A stretch of DNA of 64,000 nt, taken from contig NZ_CP119988.1 of the NCBI RefSeq assembly GCF_029338515.1, positions 806,001 through 870,000 of the forward strand. The letters are read 5' to 3'. Below the pieces are notes generated by a model. The model saw nothing but the letters and a program-made list of their open reading frames with translations, had not been told where the DNA came from and did no database searches. The DNA is from Haloglomus litoreum (GTDB lineage Archaea; Halobacteriota; Halobacteria; Halobacteriales; Haloarculaceae). The translations under genes and the position numbers were made by a program. Shown piece by piece: positions 1 through 7,082 of this stretch (position 1 is its first letter; every line of letters starts with the position of its first letter).

Positions 1-937
1 CGCTGAAGAACAGCGGTGGCCCGTTCAGGACCCAGACGCCACCGAGCAGGAAGGTGACGACGAAACCGACCCCCGCGAGCACCCGGAGGCCGGGGAAGAA
101 CTTGATCCGGGTGCCGATGGCGTCCCAGTTGGCGTCGAAGTAGTCGCCGGAGACGTCCTCGACGCGGTCGGACTCGTAGTCCTCGGTATTGGAGGTCTTG
201 ATGACGGAGATGCCGCCGAGGTTGTTCTCCAGCCGGGAGTTGACCTGCCCGACCGAGGAGCGGACCTCGGCGTACTTGGGCTGGATGGTCTTGACGAACT
301 TGTAGGTGAACAGGACGATGAGCGGCACGACGCCAAGCGTGACGACCGCCAGTTGCCAGTTCCAGTACAGCAGGATGGCGGCGATGCCGAGCACCATCAC
401 CGACAGGCGGAACGCGGCGTTCATCCCCTCGTTGAGGAACCGCTCCAGCCGGTTCACGTCGTTCGAGAGGACGGACATCATCTCGCCGGTCTGCTTGTCG
501 GCGAAGAAGTCCATGTTCAGCCGCTGCATCTTGTCGTACGTGTCCGTCCGGACGTCGTGCTGGATGTGCTGGGCGAAGGAGTTCCAGCCCCAGTTCCGGG
601 TCCAGTGGAACGCCGCCCCGCCGAAGAAGGCCACCGCGATGAGCCCGACGGTGAGGTAGAGCTGTCCCGTCTCCGTCGCCGGAATCCACGCGTCCGGGAC
701 GAACAGGAGGCTGTACTTCCGCTCGGCGGTCGTCGAGAAGATGGCGTCGATAGCCAGCGCCAGCAGCACCGGGGGCGCCAGGTCGAGCAGCCGCGCGGCG
801 ATGCTGGAGATGACCCCGACCACGAACGCCACCTTGTTCTCGGCGCCGTACTCGGCGAACAGCCGCCGCATCGGGTTCTCGGCCTGCTCCCGTTGTTCCT
901 CGAACGGGTCGTCGTCGTCGGCCGTCGCTACGTCCAT
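1..937 (-). CDS. ABC transporter ATP-binding/permease protein, N-terminal part
   Basis: The gene starts at ATG 937 and runs off the left edge, so only about 312 residues are visible. After an acidic N-terminus (MDVATADDDDPFEEQ) there are at least four to five hydrophobic segments with long cytoplasmic helices, including the typical exporter stretch around HDVRTDTYDKMQRL and FFADKQTGEMMSVLSNDV. This is the type-1 ABC exporter transmembrane domain. The nucleotide-binding domain lies outside the window. Such half-transporters dimerise in the cytoplasmic membrane and export lipids, drugs or peptides; the substrate cannot be told. Confidence 0.88.
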   Translation of the reverse strand, partial: MDVATADDDDPFEEQREQAENPMRRLFAEYGAENKVAFVVGVISSIAARLLDLAPPVLLALAIDAIFSTTAERKYSLLFVPDAWIPATETGQLYLTVGLIAVAFFGGAAFHWTRNWGWNSFAQHIQHDVRTDTYDKMQRLNMDFFADKQTGEMMSVLSNDVNRLERFLNEGMNAAFRLSVMVLGIAAILLYWNWQLAVVTLGVVPLIVLFTYKFVKTIQPKYAEVRSSVGQVNSRLENNLGGISVIKTSNTEDYESDRVEDVSGDYFDANWDAIGTRIKFFPGLRVLAGVGFVVTFLLGGVWVLNGPPLFFS

Positions 938-1034
938 CGACCACGTATTCGGGACTGAATCGGAAAAGGATTCGCTAAAACCGCTTTCAGTAACCCTCCT
1001 GATAGGGCGTCACGCTACCACGGTCCACGGGGGC

Positions 1035-1646
1035 TCAGCCGTCGCCGTACCCCTCGATGCGGACCTCGTCGCCGACCGTCACGTTGTGCCGGGTCGTCCA
1101 GTCGTAGTTCACCTCGAGGACGTACTGGCCGTAGCCGGGGTACTCGTAGTCGTTCCCGTCGGCCCCCTCGGGCGGCTCCTCGGCGTGGTGGATGCGCGTG
1201 ATGGTGCCGTTGGCGGCGACGTAGACGATGTCGATACCGAAGCTCATCTTCCGCATTACGTACGTGTGGTCGTCGTTCCCGTCGTAGGGGAACAGCATCC
1301 CGCGGTCCTTGGGCAGGAACTCGGTCTCGGAGAGGCCGGTGTACTTCTGGCGGTAGCTCTCGGCGACGGCCGCCCGGACCCGTCCGAGTTCGTCGCCCGT
1401 CTCCGCGTCCACGGCGACGACCGTCGCGTGCTGGTAGTCGGAGTTGACCGGCGTCGAGGTGTCCTGTGCGCCGCCGGACCCGCTCCCGGCCGTCCCGTTC
1501 CCCGACGCGGGCGCGGCGGTCGAGTTCGGCGGGTGGTAGCCGTCCGTCGTCAGCAGCGGCGCCAGCAGCCCCTGTGTGCCGACGGTCAGCACCGCTGCCA
1601 CCAGGCCGACGAGCACGACCGCCATCGCCACGCGACGGGTGTCCAT
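1035..1646 (-). CDS. DUF192 domain protein, membrane-anchored/secreted
   Basis: A 203-residue protein with one N-terminal hydrophobic segment (about residues 5-30) that is a signal anchor. A Thr/Gly/Ser-rich linker follows, then a DUF192 domain over roughly residues 85-200. Family hallmarks are visible: GMLFPYDG, then the MRKMSFGIDIVYVAANG strand-turn, and near the C-terminus YVLEVNYDWTTRHNVTVGDEV. DUF192 proteins are small extracytoplasmic beta proteins of unknown biochemical role. The start is the first ATG before the hydrophobic stretch. The upstream DNA (about 1725-1800) is AT-rich and probably holds its promoter. Confidence 0.85.
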   Translation of the reverse strand: MDTRRVAMAVVLVGLVAAVLTVGTQGLLAPLLTTDGYHPPNSTAAPASGNGTAGSGSGGAQDTSTPVNSDYQHATVVAVDAETGDELGRVRAAVAESYRQKYTGLSETEFLPKDRGMLFPYDGNDDHTYVMRKMSFGIDIVYVAANGTITRIHHAEEPPEGADGNDYEYPGYGQYVLEVNYDWTTRHNVTVGDEVRIEGYGDG

Positions 1647-1860
1647 CGCCGACAGCTACGGGCGAGAGCGGACTAAGCGTTGTGGGAGAGCACGGTCGAG
1701 CGCGAACGGGTCAGAACCACTATTATGGAATAATGGGTGCTTTTTAATTCCAAAAGCCGTCATAAATTCCGAAATTTTCGAATAAATCTGGAAGTGGTAG
1801 GTTAGTCGGCTCCCTATGGAAGGCAAGCGTTATTCCGGTCGCCCGTTGACTCGCGGATGC

Positions 1861-1933
1861 GGGGCCGTGGTCTAGTGGTTATGACGCTTCCCTTACAAGG
1901 AAGAGGTCGGTGGTTCAAATCCGCCCGGCCCCA
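1861..1933 (+). tRNA. tRNA-Val (anticodon TAC)
   Basis: A full cloverleaf folds. The acceptor arm GGGGCCG pairs with CGGCCCC, the anticodon stem CTTCC pairs with GGAAG around the loop CTTACAA (anticodon TAC), and the T arm GGTGG/CCGCC encloses TTCAAAT. The discriminator is A1933 and no CCA is encoded. Part of its 3' half is repeated about 110 bp downstream. Confidence 0.96.
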
Positions 1934-2090
1934 CTGAGAACCGCCGAGCACCGCGAGGCGTGTTCGATGCGTCCGGCGGTTTGAATCCCGTCACGAGCGA
2001 CCAGCGGGAGCGAAGTGACGACGGTTCAAAATCCGCCCGGCCCCACTGAGAGTCCGCGAGCGAATGCGGCCTGTCCGAGTCGTCCGGCGG
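1912..2090 (+). repeat. Imperfect tandem duplication of the tRNA-Val 3' end
   Basis: The tRNA-Val T-arm and acceptor 3' strand plus a few downstream bases (1912-1939) recur at 2023-2051 with one extra A. The following DNA is also related: each copy reaches a GTCCGGCGGT block (about 1971-1980 and 2080-2089). An inverted repeat, CGTCAC at 1989-1994 with GTGACG at 2015-2020, precedes the second copy. A further 7-bp inverted repeat is 1940-1946/1974-1980. This resembles a decayed tRNA-targeted duplication or attachment site; no integrase is near. Confidence 0.75.
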
Positions 2091-2179
2091 TCACCCGATG
2101 TCGCTCGCTGGCGTCTTCTCTGGTTCTGAAGCCTCTCGGGCCACGTTTATCCGTGGGTCCCCTCCGTTCGCGTGAACAG

Positions 2180-2680
2180 ATGGACCAGCGCGGCGTCTCG
2201 TCGGTCATCGGGGCGGTGCTGGCGGTAGCGATAGTGGTCATGCTGGGGTCCGTCATCGGGACGTTCGCGCTCTCGTTCGGGGACTCGGTCCAGCCACAGG
2301 CGCCACAGGTGCAGGTCTCGCACGCCGTCACCGACGACGCCGACCCGCTCATCGCAATCACCCACGAGTCGGGCGAGTCCCTCGCCATCGACCAGCTGTA
2401 CGTGACGGCCTCGACGCCGGTCGACATCGGGAGCGCGACCACCGCGAATGACGACCACGCGAGCGAACGGGAGGCGTTCGCGGAGTCCAGCGGCGGCAAT
2501 CCGCCGCAGGTCGACATCGGTGAGACGTGGGACGCCGGCGAGACGGTCTACCTCGACCCGGAGGGTGACATCGAGGGCCTCACGGTCCGGGTGCTCTGGA
2601 ACACCCAGCCCGTGGAGGGTGTCAACCCGGGGAGCGTGGAGGGTGCCGACAGCTACACCCTGGTCGAGTTCACGGTCTGA
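2180..2680 (+). CDS. Archaeal type IV pilin
   Basis: A 166-residue protein beginning MDQRGVSSVIGAVLAVAIVV. This is the archaeal class III (type IV) pilin N-terminus: a short basic leader, a prepilin-peptidase (PibD) site before the GV/S-S segment, then a 20-residue hydrophobic assembly helix. The rest is an acidic beta-rich head. The upstream in-frame extension has no pilin-like sequence, so ATG 2180 is chosen; this puts the cleavage site a few residues in. Such pilins form adhesive surface filaments. No pilus assembly ATPase or membrane protein is adjacent. Confidence 0.86.
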   Translation: MDQRGVSSVIGAVLAVAIVVMLGSVIGTFALSFGDSVQPQAPQVQVSHAVTDDADPLIAITHESGESLAIDQLYVTASTPVDIGSATTANDDHASEREAFAESSGGNPPQVDIGETWDAGETVYLDPEGDIEGLTVRVLWNTQPVEGVNPGSVEGADSYTLVEFTV

Positions 2681-2686
2681 ACGGCT

Positions 2687-2896
2687 TCAGTCCTTGTTCA
2701 CCATCACTTCGCTGGCCTTGATCACGGCGGCCACCTCGTCGGCCTCGGCGAGTTCGAGGCGGTCGGCGGACCCCTTCGTGATGGTGGATGTGACGGTCTG
2801 CCCGTCACCGAGTTCGATGGTGACCTCGGCCATCAGGCCGTCCGTTCGGAGGTCGACCACGGTACCCTGCAGGTGGTTGCGTGCACTGAGTGCCAT
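2687..2896 (-). CDS. Mop/TOBE-domain molybdenum-binding-like small protein
   Basis: A 69-residue protein, MALSARNHLQGTVVDLR..., ending in the strand EADEVAAVIKASEVMVNKD. It is one complete Mop/TOBE domain: the SARNxLxGTV start and the AVIKASEVM end are the typical oxyanion-binding-fold signatures. Family members bind molybdate or tungstate as homo-oligomers, or act as the regulatory end of ModE/ModC. The internal ATG at 2896 gives a normal start; the longer in-frame upstream stretch is Arg/Ser-rich and unlike coding sequence. It converges on the pilin gene. Confidence 0.85.
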   Translation of the reverse strand: MALSARNHLQGTVVDLRTDGLMAEVTIELGDGQTVTSTITKGSADRLELAEADEVAAVIKASEVMVNKD

Positions 2897-3015
2897 AGGT
2901 ACGGAACGCGCCGGAGCGAGATAATGCCGCCGTGACAGCCGCTCGCTCGGGACTCGGCTCCGGTGCGGCCCCACAGCGGCGCAAGGCGTTTGTCGGGGGG
3001 GCGTCTACGGCGGGT

Positions 3016-3141
3016 ATGTCAAGCCAAGCGGGCTCGGATTGCCCGGAGTGTGGCGGACAGCTCGTCTCGGACGACGGGATGGAGTACACCTGCCGGGACT
3101 GTGGACGGACGTTCGACTCCGCGGACGTGTTCCTGCTGTAG
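3016..3141 (+). CDS. Zinc-ribbon microprotein (two CxxC pairs)
   Basis: A 41-residue protein, MSSQAGSDCPECGGQ... with a second knuckle CRDCGR. The paired CPECGG and CRDCGR motifs form a zinc ribbon that fills almost the whole protein. Haloarchaea carry many such single-zinc-finger microproteins; a few have been linked to swarming, biofilm or stress, but this one's role is unknown. The ATG at 3016 is preferred because upstream codons give no conserved features. It lies 63 bp upstream of tRNA-Phe. Confidence 0.72.
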   Translation: MSSQAGSDCPECGGQLVSDDGMEYTCRDCGRTFDSADVFLL

Positions 3142-3204
3142 GGGTGTCGCCGTGGCGGGGTTTCGACACCCTTTTGTTCGGAATCGTCCTTCGGTCGAAT
3201 GCAC

Positions 3205-3278
3205 GCCGCCTTAGCTCAGCCTGGGAGAGCACTCGACTGAAGATCGGGCTGTCCCCCGTTCAAATCGGGGAGGCGGCA
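3205..3278 (+). tRNA. tRNA-Phe (anticodon GAA)
   Basis: The cloverleaf folds: acceptor GCCGCCT/AGGCGGC, anticodon stem CTCGA/TCGGG with loop CTGAAGA (anticodon GAA), and T arm CCCCG/CGGGG around TTCAAAT. The discriminator is A3278 and no CCA is encoded. Its 3' part is copied twice just downstream. Confidence 0.96.
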
Positions 3279-3285
3279 TGTTTCT

Positions 3286-3330
3286 GCGGCCGACCACGCG
3301 AGCGAGCGTAGCGAGTGAGCCGTCGGCCGC
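3286..3330. repeat. Hairpin with GAGCGNAGCGA motif (copy 1)
   Basis: A perfect 9-bp stem (3286-3294 with 3322-3330) encloses a 27-nt loop that contains GAGCGTAGCGA at 3304-3314. It starts 8 bp after the tRNA-Phe gene. Confidence 0.75.
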
Positions 3331-3416
3331 GGAACTGCCCCTGAGCCGATTTGAACACGCGAGTCGCAGCCCCGCGCAGGCGAACGGAGTGAGGCGAGCA
3401 GGAACGTCTCGCACCT

Positions 3417-3437
3417 GTTCAAATCGGGGAGGCGGCA
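3417..3437 (+). repeat. tRNA-Phe 3'-end copy 2
   Basis: An exact 21-nt copy of 3258-3278 (T-loop, T-stem 3' strand, acceptor 3' strand and discriminator). No tRNA 5' half precedes it, so it cannot make a tRNA. Confidence 0.9.
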
Positions 3438-3504
3438 TCCTGCTGCTACACGATTCTCGTTCGAAGAGCCTTCGTGCCCGACTGAAGATCGGGCTGTCCC
3501 CCGT

Positions 3505-3527
3505 CCCCGCGAGCGAAGCGAGCGGGG
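3505..3527. repeat. Hairpin with exact 11-nt GAGCGAAGCGA loop (copy 2)
   Basis: The stem is CCCCGC (3505-3510) with GCGGGG (3522-3527). The loop is exactly GAGCGAAGCGA (3511-3521). It forms the left half of the insert in the tRNA-Phe relic. Confidence 0.8.
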
Positions 3528-3530
3528 GCT

Positions 3531-3558
3531 CGGAAGACGAGCGTAGCGAAGTCTTCCG
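3531..3558. repeat. Hairpin with GAGCGTAGCGA loop (copy 3)
   Basis: The stem is CGGAAGAC (3531-3538) with GTCTTCCG (3551-3558). The 12-nt loop is GAGCGTAGCGA plus A. It forms the right half of the insert in the tRNA-Phe relic. Confidence 0.8.
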
Positions 3559-3702
3559 GCGTTCAAATCGGGGAGGCGGCACTCGTTCTACGAACACCGT
3601 GAGCAGACGAGTGGCAACGACGCGATTCGAACACCCCCACACGGCGGGGAAGCCGCGTTCCCTGCGACGCTACAGTTAGACCGCTTCCGACGATACTGGT
3701 CC

Positions 3703-3984
3703 ATGGACCTGGGCGCTGCAGACGTGTACGAGACCAGCGTGACCACCGCCCGGGAGAACCTCGAGCGGGCGGGTGACCTCGACGCGTTCCTCTTTGCCGT
3801 CTCCGAGGACGGCGACCTCAACGCCACCATCGGGACCAACGAGAGCGGCGCGGGCGCGGTGCCCCTGGAGGAACTGGTCGGTATCGCGCTGCTCCTCCTC
3901 GCACGGAGTCACGACATCCACCCAGCGGTGCTGGCCCACGGGGCCGCCGAGTTCGCCATCGAGAACTACGACGCCACCGAGTAG
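3703..3984 (+). CDS. Conserved haloarchaeal hypothetical protein
   Basis: A 93-residue acidic protein (MDLGAADVYETSVTTARENLE...). It has no signal peptide; the LVGIALLLLARSHDI stretch is amphipathic rather than a clear membrane segment. Predicted elements are helix, a short beta hairpin (FLFAVSEDGDLNATIG) and two helices. I do not recognise a functional domain. Codon use and acidity match the genome, so it is very likely real. Confidence 0.72.
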   Translation: MDLGAADVYETSVTTARENLERAGDLDAFLFAVSEDGDLNATIGTNESGAGAVPLEELVGIALLLLARSHDIHPAVLAHGAAEFAIENYDATE

Positions 3985-4055
3985 GCGCCACCGGGCGTAT
4001 CCGCGGCCGAGTGGTCGCCGCCGAACGTATCCGTCACGGGGTGTGACCCCCAGAT

Positions 4056-4181
4056 GTGAACGCCTCGACACTCGTCCTCGCGTTCGGCGCGGTGCTGTTC
4101 GTCCTCCCGATTCCCGGGACGTTCGTCTCCGGTGCACTGGTGGTGCTTGCGGGGCTCGTCGCCCGCCGGCTCGGATCGTAG
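4056..4181 (+). CDS. Small membrane protein (41 aa)
   Basis: GTG 4056 opens a 41-residue frame, MNASTLVLAFGAVLFVLPIPGTFVSGALVVLAGLVARRLGS. It has two short hydrophobic stretches joined by LPIPGTF and a basic C-terminal end. An ATG two bases upstream is followed at once by a stop, so GTG is the only start. Similar tiny Pro-Gly-hinged membrane peptides are frequent in haloarchaea and have no known function. Confidence 0.55.
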   Translation: MNASTLVLAFGAVLFVLPIPGTFVSGALVVLAGLVARRLGS

Positions 4182-4199
4182 CCGCCGGCCCGGTCCCGC

Positions 4200-4520
4200 T
4201 CAGCGCACGTCCGGCGCCTCGTCCCCGGCCTTGCCGGGAATCTCCACCTCGATCTCCAGTTCGGGTTCGCCGACGCCGTCGTAGTCGATCTCCAGTTCGA
4301 CGGGTTCGCCGAACGCGAACGGGAGTTCCCAGGCCTCATCGCCGCTCTCGTCGACGATGGTGAGTTCCTCGTCGTCGCGGAGCTGCTCGCCCAGTCGGAT
4401 CAGGAACTCCCCGGCATCGGCGGCATTCAGCCGGTACTCCTGCTCGAAATCCCGGCCCTGTCGGATGAGCGTCCGCTCCGGCTCGGCCTCCTCCTCGTCC
4501 GTGCCTGTCTCCGTTGGCAT
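4200..4520 (-). CDS. Amphi-Trp domain-containing protein
   Basis: A 106-residue, very acidic cytoplasmic protein starting MPTETGTDEEEAEPERTL. The body has the order of the haloarchaeal amphi-Trp family: an acidic head, an amphipathic helix (AADAGEFLIRLGEQLRDD), then paired beta strands (ELPFAFGEPVELEIDYD and PELEIEVEIPG). Function is unknown. Its start lies about 100 bp from the divergent HTH gene, so the two share an intergenic promoter region. Confidence 0.72.
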   Translation of the reverse strand: MPTETGTDEEEAEPERTLIRQGRDFEQEYRLNAADAGEFLIRLGEQLRDDEELTIVDESGDEAWELPFAFGEPVELEIDYDGVGEPELEIEVEIPGKAGDEAPDVR

Positions 4521-4623
4521 GACGTGTGACTTTTCGGCACGCCAAAAAATGAATCCGTCGGCTGGGGGCCGGTCCGCCGTGCGCGGCCGAAGGCCCTTGA
4601 CGACGGCCGCCGAGGCACGTCGT

Positions 4624-5514
4624 ATGACCGACAGTTCGCCGGCCGACGATGCCGAGCCCGCGGACGCGTTCGCGCTCGTGGGCAACGAGACACGTGCTGC
4701 CATCCTCCGGGTGCTGGGCGAGGACCCGTGGTCGGGGCTCTCGTTCTCGGAGCTGCGCTCGCGGGCCGCTCCGGACATGGACAGCGGCCAGTTCAACTAC
4801 CACCTCCAGCAGCTGGTCGGCCAGTTCGTCCGGCAGACGGAGGACGGCTACGAGATGCGTCCGTCGGGCGCCACCCTCTACCGGACCATCCAGGCGGGGA
4901 CGTTCAACCGCCGTGCGACCGTCGAGCCGTTCCCGGCGGGGTTCGACTGCTACTTCTGCGGTGCGACGGCCGAGGCCAGCTACGACGACGGCATGTTCGA
5001 CCTCTCCTGTTCGGGCTGTGGCCACGTCTACACCCGGACGATGGCGCCACCGAGTGCCGTCGAGGGGGTCGACCCGGACGATCTGCTCGCCCGCATCGAC
5101 CAGTACAACCGCCACACGATGCTGGCGTTCGCCCGCGGGGTGTGTCCCATCTGCGTCAACGGCGTCGACCGACGCTTCAGGCGCGGCGAGGCGGTCTGGA
5201 CCGAGGGCTCCGAGCGGTTCGACTGCTTCGTCAACCACGTCTGCGGCCACTGCGGGAACGAACACTACATGGCGGTCGGCCTGGCGCTGCTGTACCGCCC
5301 GGAGCTGGTCTGCTTCTTCCACGGGCGCGGTCTCGACGTGACCAGCGTCCCGCACTGGGAACTCCCCTTCCTGATGACCGACCAGGACGTGACCGTCCTG
5401 TCCGAGGACCCGTGGGAGGTGGCCCTGGAGACGACGTACGACGGCGACCGGCTGGAACTCCTCGTCGACGAGGACCTGACGCTGGTCGAGCACCGGGTCG
5501 TCGAGGACGTGTAG
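4624..5514 (+). CDS. ArsR-type winged-helix regulator with zinc-ribbon C-terminus
   Basis: A 296-residue protein. Residues about 15-80 form an ArsR-like winged helix (FALVGNETRAAILRVLGEDPWSGLSFSELRSR...NYHLQQLVG). The C-terminal two thirds carry three Cys pairs: CYFCGA with CSGCGH, CPIC, and CGHCGN. They probably bind zinc and may sense a ligand. This architecture is common in haloarchaea (DUF7351-like) and is taken to be a cytoplasmic one-component transcription regulator. The start is ATG 4624; the longer upstream frame runs antisense to the amphi-Trp gene. Confidence 0.86.
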   Translation: MTDSSPADDAEPADAFALVGNETRAAILRVLGEDPWSGLSFSELRSRAAPDMDSGQFNYHLQQLVGQFVRQTEDGYEMRPSGATLYRTIQAGTFNRRATVEPFPAGFDCYFCGATAEASYDDGMFDLSCSGCGHVYTRTMAPPSAVEGVDPDDLLARIDQYNRHTMLAFARGVCPICVNGVDRRFRRGEAVWTEGSERFDCFVNHVCGHCGNEHYMAVGLALLYRPELVCFFHGRGLDVTSVPHWELPFLMTDQDVTVLSEDPWEVALETTYDGDRLELLVDEDLTLVEHRVVEDV

Positions 5515-5585
5515 CCCGACCCGTCAGCGCGTCGGGGGGCTGCAGACGTCTCCGTCGCCGGAGATCGGCGCCCCCGGCTCCGAGG

Positions 5586-6314
5586 TCACCGCTGGTCCGT
5601 CGGCCGCACCATGAGTTCGTTGACGCTGACGTGTCGTGGCTGGCCGACCGCGTAGAGGACGGCGGCGGCGATGTCGTCCGGCTGGAGGGCGTCCATCGAC
5701 TCGACCCAGCCCTCGAGGCGCTCCCTGACCTCCTCGTCGGGGATGTGGTCCTGTAGCTCCGTGTCCACCGCGCCCGGTTCGACGATGGTCGTCCGGACGC
5801 CGTTCTCCGTCTCCTCCTTGCGGAGCGCGTCGGTGAACCCGTTGACGCCCCACTTGGTGGCGTTGTACCCGGCCGCGGTCTGGCTGGTGGTCCGGCCGGC
5901 GACCGAGGAGACCTGCACGAGGTCGCCACCGCCGCGCAGATGCGGGAGTGCGGCCTTGCTGGCGTGCATCAGGCCCAGCAGGTTCACCTCGACCATCGTC
6001 CGCCAGTCGTCCGGGTCGGCGTCCGCGACCCGCTGGAGCAGCATCACGCCCGCGTTGTTCACGAGGGTATCGAGGCCGCCGAACGCTTCGACCGTCTCCG
6101 CCACGAGGTCGTCGACGGCATCCCGGTCGGTCACGTCCGTCGGGACGACCAGCGCCTCGCCGGGGCCGTCGTCGATGTCGGCGGCGAGCGACTCCAGCCG
6201 GTCCGCGCGCCGTGCCGCCAGCGCGACCGCCATCCCCTCGTCGGCCAGTGCCCGGGCGGTCGCCGCGCCGATGCCGGAGGAGGCTCCGGTCACGATGGCC
6301 ACCTCGCCGTCCAT
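5586..6314 (-). CDS. SDR-family NAD(P)-dependent oxidoreductase
   Basis: A 242-residue classical short-chain dehydrogenase. TGASSGIG near residue 9-16 is the TGxxxGxG cofactor loop, NNAG about residue 85 is the second motif, and the catalytic set is Ser in VSSVAG with YNATK (YxxxK). A basic residue after strand 2 (AARRADRL) suggests NADP(H). Closest in style to the YdfG/serine dehydrogenase-like group, but the substrate is not predictable. ATG 6314 leaves the usual four residues before the Rossmann strand; in-frame ATGs at 6335 and 6362 are possible. Confidence 0.9.
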   Translation of the reverse strand: MDGEVAIVTGASSGIGAATARALADEGMAVALAARRADRLESLAADIDDGPGEALVVPTDVTDRDAVDDLVAETVEAFGGLDTLVNNAGVMLLQRVADADPDDWRTMVEVNLLGLMHASKAALPHLRGGGDLVQVSSVAGRTTSQTAAGYNATKWGVNGFTDALRKEETENGVRTTIVEPGAVDTELQDHIPDEEVRERLEGWVESMDALQPDDIAAAVLYAVGQPRHVSVNELMVRPTDQR

Positions 6315-6413
6315 GTCACGCGTGAGCGAGCGCATGGCCCCCACGAGTGGTGGCCGGCGCATGAAGGTACGTCCGCCGGCGACGTGTTCCTCGACTCCGA
6401 CCCCCAGGTCGTC

Positions 6414-6932
6414 TCAGTACCGGACCACGGCGTCGACGATGCCCGCCGTCTGGCCGACGCCGACGATGACGAGGCCGGCGACGAGCGCGCGCTGCCCGCC
6501 GGCGGCGAACAGCCCGCCGAAGTAGACGAGGGCACCGAGGAGACAGAGCCCCCCCGCCGCGAGGTAGACGTTTCGCGGGCCGTCCTCGGCCATCTCGCGC
6601 CCCGTCTCGAGCAGTCCCACACCCGGGAGCAGCATCCAGCCGCCGACGGCGAGCGGGAGGAAGACCTGGCCGAGAACGGGGGTGACCAGTCCGATCAGCC
6701 CGGCCGCCGTGACGGGGATGCCGGCGGCGACGACCAGCCACCAGACCGAGAGGATTCCCTCGCGCATCTCGCGGTAGGAGAGCGCCGCGAAGCCCACCAG
6801 CAGGACCGCCATCACGCCGTGAGCGATGAGCAGCGTACGGGTCGCTACGAGGTCGACGTGGGCGGCGATGACGACCGCCCACGCCGCCGGGACAAGAAGC
6901 GCCGGGCCGTTCGCGCGGAGCCTGCGGAGCAT
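6414..6932 (-). CDS. Integral membrane protein, unknown function
   Basis: A 172-residue protein with about six predicted membrane helices. They include ALLVPAAWAVVIAAH, LLIAHGVMAVLLVGFAAL, WWLVVAAGIPVTAAGLIG and a C-terminal GGQRALVAGLVIVGVGQTAGIVDA. There are few charged loops and no cofactor motif. It lies between the SDR gene and the DUF4397 gene, all on the minus strand, with a 99-bp gap to the SDR start. I do not recognise the family. Confidence 0.72.
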   Translation of the reverse strand: MLRRLRANGPALLVPAAWAVVIAAHVDLVATRTLLIAHGVMAVLLVGFAALSYREMREGILSVWWLVVAAGIPVTAAGLIGLVTPVLGQVFLPLAVGGWMLLPGVGLLETGREMAEDGPRNVYLAAGGLCLLGALVYFGGLFAAGGQRALVAGLVIVGVGQTAGIVDAVVRY

Positions 6933-7082
6933 GGCGGCGCTTCTCGGCGCCCCCCAATCAATCCGCCTGCCGGTCCCGGACCCGTCTGCGAACGAGCGCC
7001 TCCGTTGCTGGCGCTCGATGTCGGGACTCGTCGCGGGACCGGACCGTCCGTGGAGGGCCCGAACGGTCGGCCCGTCGTCGGG

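Larger units (their letters stand above)
3479..3581 (+). pseudogene. Truncated tRNA-Phe copy interrupted in its T arm
   Basis: Positions 3479-3504 repeat tRNA-Phe 3234-3259 exactly (anticodon arm, variable loop, T-stem 5' strand). Positions 3561-3581 repeat 3258-3278 exactly. Between them a 56-bp insert (3505-3560) made of two hairpins splits the T arm, with the dinucleotide GT on both sides. The 5' acceptor strand and D arm are missing, so this is a tRNA relic. Confidence 0.85.
3279..3702. other. Gene-free stretch with tRNA-Phe fragments and hairpins
   Basis: This 424-bp interval has no credible gene. It holds two extra copies of the tRNA-Phe 3' end (3417-3437 and 3561-3581), a 26-nt copy of the anticodon-arm region (3479-3504), and three hairpins carrying the GAGCGNAGCGA motif (3286-3330, 3505-3527, 3531-3558). 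A short inverted piece of the T arm lies at 3347-3356. Confidence 0.85.

Noticed and set aside
3605-3680. Possible minus-strand tRNA (GATTCGAAC and flanks)
   Set aside because: The T-loop-like bases are there but no T stem, acceptor pairing or anticodon arm can be formed.
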